Source of the DNA: Cercospora beticola
Lineage: Eukaryota > Ascomycota > Dothideomycetes > Mycosphaerellales > Mycosphaerellaceae
Direction of reading: 5' to 3'
Assembly: GCF_033473495.1 (NCBI RefSeq)
Contig: NC_088940.1
Coordinates: 1,860,001-1,924,000, forward strand
Length of the DNA stretch: 64,000 nt
Position numbers and translations under genes: made by a program
Shown: in pieces, positions 32,558-43,700 of the stretch
Numbering within the stretch: position 1 is the stretch's first letter
How the letters are laid out: each line of letters opens with the position of its first letter
The notes under the pieces: model-generated
Told to the model about the DNA's origin: nothing
Databases searched by the model: none
What the model saw: only the letters and a program-made list of their open reading frames with translations

Positions 32558-33225
32558 TGTTGCTTGGAGCTCTTTCCTAAAATCGTTTGCCCGATCGCAC
32601 TCCCAAAGCTAGACTGTGCCACTAATTCGTTCTAAGCAACGTCTCAAGTACCCAATGATGACGGAGAGGGGAGTAGAGAGAAAGAGCAAGTGAGAAACGC
32701 CAAATCGTCAAATCAATTGGGAAGTAGTAGAGCAAACGCAAGAAAGTACTTATCGTCGGAGGCAGGTGGTCACCATTGTGCGATGTTCGGCATCGCTGAA
32801 ATGTTTCGTCACCGTCCCGTCGACTTCCGCAACGGTCAACAATGATGGAAGAGGACATGGCAGAGGCCGATCGTGAACCATGACGTCGCAGGGCTTGCTT
32901 TCGTCCTCTCAGTCAGCAGAACAAGCTCACGTCTCGGCACCACTTAGCCGACGTTGACGCCGACCACCGAAGGCTTGTGCTCAGGCCGGAATCAAGTAAC
33001 TTTGTAGCTAAGATAAAGAAATGGCTTTGGAAGACGGTAGTTGTAGCTGTGCCGTAAAGAGATCATAGTGGTAGTCTCGACGCTCGACGCTTTCTCTCAA
33101 TATACAATGCTGCCTCAAAAGTTCCAGTATCATATCACACATAGACCCGGCGCCTCGCAGTCCCGGATAACACCATTCGTCCCATTCCATGCTATTCCCT
33201 ATCTCAAAACTCTAAACGCATGTCT
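32558..33225. other. Intergenic between phosphate carrier and PDH E1-alpha
   Basis: Promoter of the phosphate carrier and 3' flank of the pyruvate dehydrogenase gene, both minus strand. No gene seen. Confidence 0.55.
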
Positions 33226-34619
33226 CTACAAGCTGCTTCCGCCTGGTGCAAGAGTCTGGGCTGGCGACTTGGGGATCTGCAATTCCCGCTCTGGGTAGTA
33301 GAAGTTCTCCTCTGGAATGCGGCCGCGAAGGAATGGTGGCTCGGATCCGCGCACGTAGATGTCTTCGAAGAGCACTTGTGGGGTGTTTTCTGGAACTGGC
33401 ATGGCTTCGGCTGCGGCCACTTCCTCGTCCACGTGGCTGCGAGCCTCCTTGTCGATCTCCTTGAGCTGAGCTTCTGTGACGACTTCCCACTCGATGAGCT
33501 TCTGCTTGAGGCCTGCAATAGGGTCGTTGGTCGATCGCATGCGCTGGATTTCCTCACGGGTTCTGTAGGTGGTACCGGGATCGGACATGGAGTGACCACC
33601 GTATCGGTAGGTGACGTATTCGTGGACGAGAGGACCATTGCCCTCAGCGCACCACTTCTTTCCGTGCTGAACAGCGGCCTTGACGGCAAGGACATCCATT
33701 CCGTTGATCTTCAGACCAGGGATGAATTGTCCACGCTTGTAGTAGTCGGTAAGAGCGGCGGCACGGTGGGCAGCAGTACCCATACCGTACTTGTTGTTCT
33801 CACAGCCGAAGATGACTGGGAGGTCCCACAGCTTAGCCATGTTGAACGCCTCGAAGATTTGACCCTGGTTGCTGGCACCGTCACCGTACAGGGCCAGTGT
33901 CACGTTCTTCTTGTCCTCGTACTTGTTGGCAAAGGCAATACCCGCACCGACTGGGACTTGAGCTCCGACGATACCGTTTCCGCCGTAAAAGCCGGTGGAG
34001 AACATGTGCATGGAACCACCCTTGCCGTGTGCGATACCCTCTCTTCGGCCCAAAAGTTCACCGATGATCGATCGGACTGTACCTCCGCGCATCATGGCGA
34101 AACCGTGGCATCGGTAGGCTGTGATGATGTGGTCCTCTTTTGTGATTCCGTGCTCCATTCCAACAGCGACAGCTTCCTGTCCAGTGGACAAATGACAGAA
34201 GCCGCGAATCTTCTTTTCCTTGTACAATCGGTCGGCGGCCATTTCCATGCGACTATCCCAGTGTTAGTTGTCCATTGTACCGCGATGTCCTTCCTGTTGA
34301 CCTACCGCACGGCGACCATGTCGTAGTACATCTGCTTCAGCTCGTTCTTGGTGGTATCGAGGGTGTATGAAGGTGGGTCCATCTCGTAGGTCTCGAAAGC
34401 CTCATCTGAGAGGCGGACTTGGAAAGGCTTGTCATCTTCCTGTAGCTGCAGTGAGCTTCAATTTTTCCCTACAAAGACAGCTTCCAAACATACAGCTGGG
34501 ACATCGCTCTTTTCCGCGTGACTGCTGGCGGCATCGGTGGTGACAGTTCGGAGGGCGGGAGTCCGGCGCAGTGATCGCACTGGCGCAGACACCGCGCGAG
34601 GCGCAAATCGAGAGAGCAT
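33226..34619 (-). CDS. PDA1: Pyruvate dehydrogenase E1 component subunit alpha, mitochondrial
   Basis: Three exons on the minus strand: 34619-34494, 34445-34306 and 34252-33226, giving 430 aa. With the beta subunit and thiamine diphosphate it decarboxylates pyruvate and acetylates E2 lipoyl groups. Features: an Arg-rich mitochondrial presequence ([19 protein letters not shown]), [28 protein letters not shown], and the ThDP/Mg motif [17 protein letters not shown] ending in NN. The regulatory serine region [15 protein letters not shown] holds the phosphorylation site targeted by PDH kinase. The C-terminus is a short variable tail. Confidence 0.95.
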
Positions 34620-35524
34620 GGCTGAGTGCTGTGCCCGGCGAGAGAGAGTGACGGAGAGGAGAACGGGCTGGGAGGGTGGTGTTTTGTCGCAGATGCAGCA
34701 ACGGCGGAGCTCAATGGGGTTGGTTGAGAAGCTCTCACGAGTTTCTTTCGGGGTTCCGACGAGCGATCCTGCCGTTCCAAGATTCTCGTCGGTCCGACTG
34801 CAGCCTGCAGCTAACTGTAGACGAAAACGCGCACTCCACGCGCGAACGCCTCCTCCATCTTCACTTCATCTGTTTCCTCCTCACTGCTCAAGCATACAGC
34901 TTCACATCATTTTTCGCTTCACTATCATCATGTGATCGGTACAAAACAACCGGGAGCGTCTGCAGACAAGGCTTGCTCGCATTCGGAGACCGACGGCCAG
35001 GAATGCTGGGCCACGCGAGCCATGTCTTGCCTGATTGACTTCCCCGTCTCCTGTCGCACATCTGTCATCCACTGGCCGCATCGACTCTGCACGAAGTGAT
35101 GCCGATCCTTCTGACATCGTGCAGCAGCTGGCGTCTGCGCCCATCGTACACCCTTTGCGCCCGCCACTTTCACTTCTAGAATGCCCATTTCCCTCCGCTC
35201 CACCTCAGCCGGGTGTGTCACTTTCCACCCTGCCCGCGGCCAGTCAATTCACCCGTTGCGTCCGGTTTGCAGGAACCACAGCAGTTCTCCCCAAGAATTG
35301 GCGCTGAGAGCCCGGCAGTGGGAGAGAAGCTCAGAGTTCATGAAACTCTGTCCAGGCCACACCCCTCACCCATGTCTGCCGCCCTATAATCACACGCAAT
35401 CGGACATGCCATCATTTCCTGCCAACCTTCTATTCCCTCTTCTTTCCTTTGTTGTCCTCGCCCACCGCTCGCCGGAAGCGACGAGACAGCTCTTTCTCCA
35501 CAAACACTGACCCCAGCAGTCCGA
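34620..35524. promoter_or_regulatory. Divergent intergenic region, PDH E1-alpha and PPxY gene
   Basis: Upstream region of a minus-strand and a plus-strand gene. CT-rich stretches at about 34850-34890 and 35420-35470 look like fungal promoter and leader sequence. No gene seen. Confidence 0.55.
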
Positions 35525-36406
35525 ATGCACATCACTACAGAGGACATTGTCTACCTCAGGACGTCTTCCGAGACCAACACCATGAGGCGATCACATGAAG
35601 ACGAAGCTCCTCCCAGCTACAATGACGCCATTACCATCGACAATCTGCAGTCAGAAATCACACTCCACGACGAACACTTTTACGGAGACCAAATAGAACC
35701 CACGGGCTCTCTCGAATCAACGACGCCCTCTCAGGATAAGGACATTGCAGGCGAACGTCCACCTCAAGCCAAATGGCTCGTAAAGTCCACGACCGACCCT
35801 TCCGCCTGGAAGCTCCTCACCAATGGTCCACTAATGACCAACGCGACCACCCCTCACAATTCCTCTCCTCTTACCAAACGTCGATACCGCGTGCTCTTCC
35901 CTCTGGGCTACGAAGATGTCTACCTCCACAAATCCTCCTGGTCTAGCAGCGACGCATCCTCCCTCCCCGACTTCCATATTGAGCTATACTCCCCAGCCAA
36001 ATGCTCCGAGCGCTACGAACCCGAGCCGATTGTCGTCCTGGGTCCGACAGACCCATCCCAACAAACCGACTCCCTCGCCCGCTCCCACCTCGTCACTCAT
36101 CTGCCGAAAACATTCTCTATCATTGAATCCGAAGTCACGAAGACCACACGCATGGTCACCTTCTGCGAGTCTGAATTCTTCAGCTGGGACTGGGATTGCA
36201 AAACCTCGGCTGCGCGACATGATATGCGAATGATGATTCACCGAGCACGGAAGAAAGTTATTACTGTCGCACACCTGGTTAGGCGATTGGAGCAATGCGT
36301 AGATTTCTGTGGCAAGAAAGGAGATTATCAGTTTGAGGCGGCATTGAAGTTGCTGAGAAGGAGTCTGAGGGAGGTTGGTTATCGAATGGGCAGACTGCAA
36401 GTTTGA
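35525..36406 (+). CDS. Hypothetical protein with N-terminal PPxY motif
   Basis: Single exon, 293 aa; an alternative ATG lies at 35582. No family recognised. PPSY at residues 29-32 is a ligand for WW domains such as those of Rsp5-type ubiquitin ligases. Residues 85-225 look globular (KWLVKS, RRYRVLFPLGYEDVYLH, FESEFFSWDWD-like FCESEFFSWDWDC). The C-terminal 60 residues are basic and helical (ARKKVITVAHLVRRLEQC, AALKLLRRSLREVGYRM). No signal peptide or membrane segment. It could be an adaptor or a Dothideomycete-restricted protein. Confidence 0.6.
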   Translation: MHITTEDIVYLRTSSETNTMRRSHEDEAPPSYNDAITIDNLQSEITLHDEHFYGDQIEPTGSLESTTPSQDKDIAGERPPQAKWLVKSTTDPSAWKLLTNGPLMTNATTPHNSSPLTKRRYRVLFPLGYEDVYLHKSSWSSSDASSLPDFHIELYSPAKCSERYEPEPIVVLGPTDPSQQTDSLARSHLVTHLPKTFSIIESEVTKTTRMVTFCESEFFSWDWDCKTSAARHDMRMMIHRARKKVITVAHLVRRLEQCVDFCGKKGDYQFEAALKLLRRSLREVGYRMGRLQV

Positions 36407-36903
36407 ACGCGGAAGTTTGCATTGCATTTATGAAGTTGCTCGGACTTGGATGGACACGAATGTGTTGGGTATGGGCTGGACTGGATTGGATTGATGAGCG
36501 TTCCCTGCGCACTTGTTTAGCATATGGTGTTTTGGCTGGAAGCCTTTTGCATACGTGCATGGAGCCACTCGTTGATCATTGGTACTGGTGTTCGACGGAT
36601 GGAGTTTGGAGACGTTATCTTGGACATCCTGGTGCTCTGGAATTCACACATGGCGTCCTTTCATCTCGTTCATGTAAGCCCTGTTTGGACGCGGACTTGT
36701 ATTAATTATGCATTGATATGCTCCACTGAATGTGTACCATATGATTGGAAACGAACAAGCTTATCTGAGAATCTTGGCAGACAAGTCTCGCCATCATTTT
36801 TCACATTAAAATGGTCCAAATGTCGGTGTTCTGATCGATCTTTGTCCCTTAACAGGTGTTGTCCTCGTCTCGTCTCGTCTCACCTGTCCGTCGTCTTTGT
36901 GGA
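36407..36903. other. Convergent 3' region
   Basis: 3' flanks of the PPxY gene and the metal transporter. A short (CTCGT)n stretch lies at about 36863-36880. No gene seen. Confidence 0.55.
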
Positions 36904-38724
36904 TTAGTTCACACCCAGTCCAGTCAAGACGATATTTGCCACGTTCATGATAACAATGATCAGCCAAATCGCGCCAGCAATGACAGCCACGAGCCAGTGG
37001 TTCCGCATATTAACCACTTCTCTTCTCGTCTCTGGCGTCTCAGTCTCAGACCGATCTCCCCCTGCACTCGTTGTCGTTGTGGTGGTGGTAACGACGTGCA
37101 TATACTTGTTCCTACTTGTGTAGTAAATGACCGGTGCACTCACAAATGGTAGAATGACACTCAGCGCAACCTGACTTCCCACCAGCGCATCTGACAAGCC
37201 CTGCTTTCCCAATGTTCCCGCGACCAGAATCGCAGGTACGATGGAGATCGAACGTGTCAGAAGTCTGGTAACCCATGGTTTGAGCTTCCAATTGATTTGG
37301 CCTTCGGCAATCATTTGACCAGCGAGTGTGCAGACGATGCCGGCAGAGCAGCCTGATAGCAACAGTGCAACTGCGAACACGGTTGCTGCAGCGTGGGCGA
37401 TCTGTTCGCGGAGGAGATTGTAGATGCCGAAGAGGTCGGCATCATCTGCGCCGGATATTTTATAGAGCGAGGCACCGCAAACGATGAGAATTGCGCTGTT
37501 GATGAACAGAGCGAAGGTGAAGAGAGAGATCGCGAGCTCGATGATGCTGTATTTCATGCAAGCTTTGATGGCGGCCATGGAGGGACGGTATTTGCGGTCG
37601 ATGCTAGCCGAGTCATCGTCAAGCTCACTGTCGACGTTGTAGGTTTTGTGTTTCTGATCAAAGTGTCTGAGGCGTGGCTTGACGAGTCCGGAGCCTAGAT
37701 ACAGGGAGTGAGGCATGACTGTCGCGCCGAGGATACCGCAAGATTGGTACAGACTGACACGTGTTAGATGAAGAGTATTTCTCGATGTTGTGGAAAGTAC
37801 TCACCCTTTGCTTTCTACGAGGGCGCTCGATGGCAGGTACCCTCTGAAGACCTCTCCGGGCGTTGTTCCCTGGATCAATGATAGCTGGTAACAGAAACAC
37901 ACTACCACGCCCAGGACCAACAGCATCACGAAACCTTCGAATAGTCGAAGTGCCTTCATGGAGCCTTCTGGCCTGTAGAACAGTAATATAAACATGACAT
38001 CCACGATTGAGATCGCACATCCTGCAACGACGGGCAGTTTTGGGGCCAAGAGATTCAGAGCGATCGCGAAACCAATCACCTCTGCAATGTCCGTCGCTAT
38101 GACTGCTGCTTCGCCGAAGAAGAACAAAAAATAGTTCAGCCATGGAGGACAGTGATCCTTGTTCATCTGCGCCAGATCCCTTCCCGTGACAGTGCTCATC
38201 TTAATGCATAGCGACTGCAGAAAGATGGCGAAAATGTTCGAAAGAAGTACCATGAATAAGAGCTTGAACTGATACGTCGCTCCTGCTGCCGCATCTGTCG
38301 CATAGTTGCCAGGATCGATGTACGCCACTGCAATCATGAAACCAGGTCCGATGAAGCGGACGTACTTCCAGATCACTTTTCGGAAGCGATCCAGAGGTTG
38401 CTGCCAAGGTGGCAGCTTGCGTGGGTTTGGTGGTGTGGTGCCGAGTGTGTCCTCGAGCATGCGACCTCCAAACCCTGGGGTGGCGATGGGTGAAGTTCCA
38501 TCGCCGTCCACTGACATGCCCTTCTCCGGCGGCTGGTGGTCGCGATCGCCTTGCATCTCTGCGAATCCGGACTCTGCTCCATTTTGATTCTTCAGCTTGT
38601 GGTCGTGCTGGACTCTGGCACTCGCCACCTTGCCCAGTTCGCTTCTCGTGATTTCAGCGAGCGGATTTGGATTCTGATTCCAGTCCGGAGGCATGTCCGG
38701 TTCGGTTCTCGATGGACAATTCAT
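36904..38724 (-). CDS. SMF1: Nramp-family divalent metal transporter (Smf-type)
   Basis: Two exons on the minus strand, 38724-37805 and 37753-36904, giving 589 aa. The frame is open further upstream but the first ATG is at 38724. Nramp metal-binding motifs are present: DPGN in TM1 (AYIDPGNYATD) and MPH in TM6 (GATVMPHSLYLGSG), the latter completed across the 51-nt intron (SKG-LYQSCGILG). The N-terminus of about 120 residues and a loop after TM6 are cytosolic and charged. About eleven hydrophobic helices follow, with a Thr-rich loop before the last. It imports Mn(2+), and probably Fe or other divalent metals, with protons. Which yeast Smf paralogue it matches best cannot be told here. Confidence 0.92.
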
Positions 38725-39418
38725 GCTTCGGAGTCTTTGCCGCAGACAAAGAAAAGAGGAAGACAAAGGAGTCGCAAGGTGTTCGACTGCGAAGAAAGTT
38801 GGCGACAGCGAGGCGTCCGAGGTGTGATTCGTAGGAATGCGATACTGCCTCACCGCGGACCAAAGTAGACCATCGAGGTGTTATTCGACGCGTAATGGGG
38901 AAGAGTCCTGACTTCGATTTGATGACAGGCGCCCGGTCGCGCCCGAGACGAGCAGATCCATTGGGTAATTGCCGCTCATTGTGCCTTCCCCGCTGCAACC
39001 TTCGCGTCAGCCACTATTTCCGCTCACTATAGCGCCCTCTTTGTGAGGTCAGATCTACGTGGCGTGTGGGACGGAGTGAACGCCTATACGAGCTGAGAAG
39101 TTCTATATCGCTATGGAACGTATTGCTAGGATCTTGGTTGTATTCAACAGGCAGAAGAAATGCACTTGTTGCTTGATCAGTCTCGGCACAAAGCTTAGGC
39201 TCATCGGCCTTGGCAGAGGGCAATGGGAGCCGCATCGATATGCACAAGTATGCAGGAGGACGATACTTTTTGGAACATACAGTGTTCTCGATCTGGCCCG
39301 CGGGACCCGCGTGAGCCTCGCAGCTGACACCTCCGCGCCGATTACCTGAGATGCAGATGGCATGCCCCATCCTCGGCACCTGCAGGACTCACATAGCACA
39401 GCACCGCTACTGAAAATA
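38725..39418. other. Intergenic between two minus-strand genes
   Basis: Promoter of the metal transporter and 3' flank of the methyltransferase-like gene. No gene seen. Confidence 0.55.
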
Positions 39419-40183
39419 TCACGCTTCCAGATTTTCAGCATCATTCGCCGGCTTCCTCGCAATATGACACCAAAGATCGTAGAACAGCAGAGATCCCGCG
39501 CTCTCAATCTCCTCCTTGACCTTTGCTCTCAATTCGCTCGCCTCCCGTGCGGTACAATGCCCACTGCGTTCAAGATACAGCAGCGCTCCCGCAACCACAT
39601 TCTCCGTGAACCGCACCTCCGGAGTCACCGTATACATATCCGATTCCTCATCCTCCAGATGTAAACTCATTGCTGTGGAGATTTTATACGTCGAGCCTGC
39701 TTTTTGAGCCCGCAGAGCATCTGTGAAGCGATTCAAGACATCGCGAAGCACGGTATCTGGCGCTCCCGCTTTGACAGTGGCTATTCGTGCTGTCATGGGG
39801 TCCCAGTCAATCCATTGGAGCCAGCCGCCTGGTTTGAGAAGTGCTACGAGTTCGTCGAGGGCTTCGTTGAATCTGTCGGGCTTGAGGTTTGTGTGGAGAA
39901 CGCGGACTGCGACGACATCGAATTGGCCTTGTAGGTCTTTTCTGTTGCTGCTGTAACCTCCAAACGGCAGTTTCACTCTTTTGGCTTGCGCAAGTGCGTC
40001 AATCGAGACGCTTCCGTTGAATTGGTCGCCTCGCGAGATGTCTGCAATTCGGATGTTCTCTGGCAGCAATTTCGCATCCTCAGTCAGTGCTTTGACTATC
40101 GTTGGGTGGATATGATAGCCGAGGCTCGATGTGATGAAGTCATGTTGCTCATTGAGCTGACTCTCTTCTGTTGATGTGCTCAT
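39419..40183 (-). CDS. Methyltransferase-like protein with eroded SAM motif I
   Basis: Single exon, 254 aa. The overall pattern is that of class I fungal methyltransferases of the LaeA/UMTA kind: an N-terminal helix with QHDFITSSLGYHIHP, then a strand at IRIADISRG, FDVVAVRVLHTNLKP, and LLKPGGWLQWIDWDP (motif III). In active relatives motif I is a Gly-rich GxGxG after AD, followed by about 25 residues with an acidic second strand. Here it is replaced by ISRGDQ and the spacing is short. It may have lost SAM binding or diverged in use. No secondary-metabolite backbone gene lies next to it. Confidence 0.7.
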   Translation of the reverse strand: MSTSTEESQLNEQHDFITSSLGYHIHPTIVKALTEDAKLLPENIRIADISRGDQFNGSVSIDALAQAKRVKLPFGGYSSNRKDLQGQFDVVAVRVLHTNLKPDRFNEALDELVALLKPGGWLQWIDWDPMTARIATVKAGAPDTVLRDVLNRFTDALRAQKAGSTYKISTAMSLHLEDEESDMYTVTPEVRFTENVVAGALLYLERSGHCTAREASELRAKVKEEIESAGSLLFYDLWCHIARKPANDAENLEA

Positions 40184-40724
40184 CTTTTGGTTATGATCTT
40201 GTGATTGACCTTCTGGTCATGGTAATTCTGCTTCCGGGCGCTCGTCGCAAGTGTCGGATTCTCCAAGAAAGGTGCCACTGAGCGGAAAAGGAAGTGTGAA
40301 GCTGTCCGTGGCTTTGAAACTTGCGACGCTATTGCTACAGCAAGTGCGTTGCTTCAATGTTGGAGATCCTGTGGAGGGGTGGAGGTGGAGGGATTGAACG
40401 ACTTTGCTTGAGCGCAGCCTTGGCCAATTTCATTTCTCGGCCTAAACTGGAAGCACTCATGATTCTGGCGAGACTTGTCGCGAGACTAGAGCACACTCAT
40501 TTGCACTGTACTTTGTAGTTTCACAATTTCCACTTTAGTATCCGCCACATCTTGCCAAAGTCAACGCGACCGTGAAAGAGCAGCATACTATGAGAGGTAG
40601 AATACGTCGCAACATAACCCCGCGACAAAGGCCGATCTGGAAGGGAGACAGGAACGCCCGCCCAGCAGCCCAGCAGCGTGTTCACTTTTTCTGGCTGCGT
40701 TATGAGACTCGAATTCAGTGTACA
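40184..40724. other. Intergenic between methyltransferase-like gene and NLR gene
   Basis: Upstream of the methyltransferase-like gene and downstream of the NLR, both minus strand. No gene seen. Confidence 0.55.
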
Positions 40725-43700
40725 CTAGCTTTCGCCATTCTCTTGACTCAGTCGGGATAGATCAAGCTGTACCATATCAAAATTTCGAAATCTTTCACTT
40801 AGACCGAGAATCTGCTTCCCCTGTCGAACTGATCGACAAGCTAGTTTATTCGGCGCCGGGTTCCTTTCTCCACATGCGCTGACAGCATCAGCCTGATTAT
40901 TAGATCTTGCCGCTTCTAGTGCATTGCTGTAGTCCCCTCCTTGTGCACTGGCATCTGCACCCGCATTGAGCAGCATCTGCACTACGCTCTCGTAGCCACA
41001 TACTGATGCGGCCACCAGTACGTTGCCGTGAGGTCCTCCCTGAAAGTTTACATTTGCTCCAGCATCGAGTAGCATCTGCACCACAGTGTCATGACCAGAG
41101 ACTGCTGCTGCCCGCAGCGCAGTGCCGCGTGAGCCGTCCTCGGCGTTCACATCTGCTCCCGCATCGAGTAGCAGCTGCACCACGTTCTCGTGGCCACATT
41201 GCGATGCCTCCGCCAACGGATTGCCGTAAATGCCCCCCCCTTGAGCGTTGACATCTGCTCCCGCATTCACCAGCACCTGCACTACCCTCTCGTGGCCTTT
41301 ACTTGACGCCACCTGCAGGGCGGTAGAACTTTTATATAACCGACCATTGACAGTTGCCCCCGCATCCAGTAGCACCTGCACCGCCTTCTCGTGGCCGCCA
41401 TCTGATGCATTGTACAGCGCTTCGATGTGTGCATATTCGTGAAACTCTGTACCCATATCCAGCAGCATCTGCACCATCCCTTCGTGACCCCCCTCTGATC
41501 CAGTCACAAGGGCTTGGCTCCATTGCATCTTCTGAGCCCCAGGGTCTAGCTCGTATATAGACATTAAAGTGTGTTTTGACAAATGTACCAAGCCATTCCT
41601 GACTGCCCAGCTCCAGTCCCAGACTCTGTTAAGACCCCACCTCGACGAAAGTACCAATTTGGTTTTAGAACGTATTTCGAGAATGGTCTCTTCGATGTTG
41701 GGTACGCTCATGTCGTTCAAGAATATCCTCAGTACGTCCCAGCTTGCGTGGACAATTGCAGCGATCAACGGTCTCACATACCTTTGCTGCTTTTCCATCT
41801 TCAGGGCTGCAGTCGGTCGAGAACCCAAACTTGCGAGGTTCCTCTCAGCGCAGAGATAGTTTAAGCTGGGAACATCGCTGTAGACAACCGGCTTGCTCGT
41901 CTGCAAAGCGTTAAACCCGCTCATCCAGTCCGATATCGTGAACTCATTGGCTAGGAAGGAATCTTGAGGACATCCAACTGCTGCCTGGTCTGCGTGATGC
42001 AAGATATAGGTGGTGGCATACTCAGCAAATGGATATCGAGCCCTCAGCGAGCTGCGCTCCTCTTCGTTAAGCAGCTGCTTCTTGCCTTTACGCTGGTCGA
42101 GTTGTCTTGGTAGGCTAAATGCCATCCCTCGCAAACAGTAGCGTTTCAAGTGATCATGTGCGACGCTCTCAAATGACTCGTGACTACCGCAGATCTCCTC
42201 AAAGCCACCTTGATCAATCAAAAAATCGCGCACAGATTCATGAATAAATTGTGCAGTGGTCGTCTTGCCTTTGGTCAGCTCCGCTAAGCCCTTTGAAGAA
42301 GTCAGTAAGAATATCTCCATACGAGGGTCTGTGATCCCGCCGTGCCACTCGAGGCTGCCATCAACACCAGACATCATCGCGAAATACCACTCCTTCAGTG
42401 TCAGAGGCCGCCTAGCGTACAAAATCCACCGGAGACAGAGCAGAAACTCTTCCTTATGCTCATCATCCCGAAGAATGATGGTTTTGAACAGATCTGGTAG
42501 ACCCTCAGGTATCTCTCGCAGTCGTGACTGCATGGCGTGGAACCTGCCTCGTTCTACGTCTTTCTGGAGAATGTTGACAACCAGAACTACCCAAAGGAAA
42601 ATGCCATTCGCCTTGGCCACAATGTCGTGCTGCATCTGAGCCAATTCTTCGCCTTCGAGGTCAAGCTTCTGGACATAAGTGCTCAGGTCCTCTTTGTGCT
42701 GATCCACATCTTCAAGGACGAGCTGTAGGTCCGTCGGCACTTTGACGATAGGGTAGTGGCGGCTAGCAAGGCACACATAGAGCTTTGCGTCTTGCAGTCC
42801 ATCGAGAAATTCGATCAGATCCCGGACGTCGCCCTCGCGACATTCGTCCAGTGCGTCAATGAAGAGCCAGACCTGTCTATCAATACTAAGAATGACAGAA
42901 GTGAGGACGCTCTGTAGCTGTGGCAAATCGAACGGCATACCGAGTGCATTGAGCTCATGCGCAACTTCTGGCACGAGATCCACGAGCTGCACCAATAGCG
43001 AACGGTACAGGCCCATGAAGGACTTTTCAAGCTGCTCGCCGCGAGCATTGAAGTAGAAGTGCAGACCAATAGCGTTCGACTTCTTCAGCTTGCGTGTAAC
43101 GTGCTGATCCAGGTACTTGATCAGCACTGACTTGCCAGCTCCCGGTTTCCCTTTGATCCAGAAAAACTTGCGCTCAAGCTTTAACCATTTGGCACAGGCG
43201 GGATGGGCGAGAATCCATTTGCAGGTCTTCGTTAAGGGTTCTTTTACGGTTTTTCGCCTTGTCTCGAGGGCGTCGAACCTTAGAGCCTCGAGCATCGTCG
43301 CTGGATGGTCGTCGTTGGTCACTTCGCGTTGGACGCTCAGCGCAATCGTTCCATGTCGATGTGTAATCGCATCTTGCAGTCGTCGCCAAGCTGAGTTTCC
43401 TCCCTCACCATATCGAGGGTCGAGGGACACATCGCATATGCCAAGCATACAGTATGCCCTGTCCTCGGGCCTCTTCGTGGAACGCTTGGTAACCCAACCC
43501 AGCCTCGTCGCATGACTAGGCATGGAACGACCAAGATCAATGCCAGTAATGCTCCTGAGCGCGGGCAATAAGTCTTCTCTACTGCCGATATGGCCATCTC
43601 TTGCATAGAACTCGATCTTCTTCGATGCTATAAGCTCCTGCAGTGTCCATCCTCTTGTGAACCATCTGCAGTCTTTGAGCGCATCTCGCCAGTCTGTATC

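Noticed and set aside
33220..34326. 368-codon open frame on the plus strand
   Set aside because: It is the antisense shadow of the PDH E1-alpha gene, which has full family motifs.
38725..38853. N-terminal extension of the metal transporter
   Set aside because: The open frame begins at a GTG with no ATG; the first ATG at 38724 is preferred.
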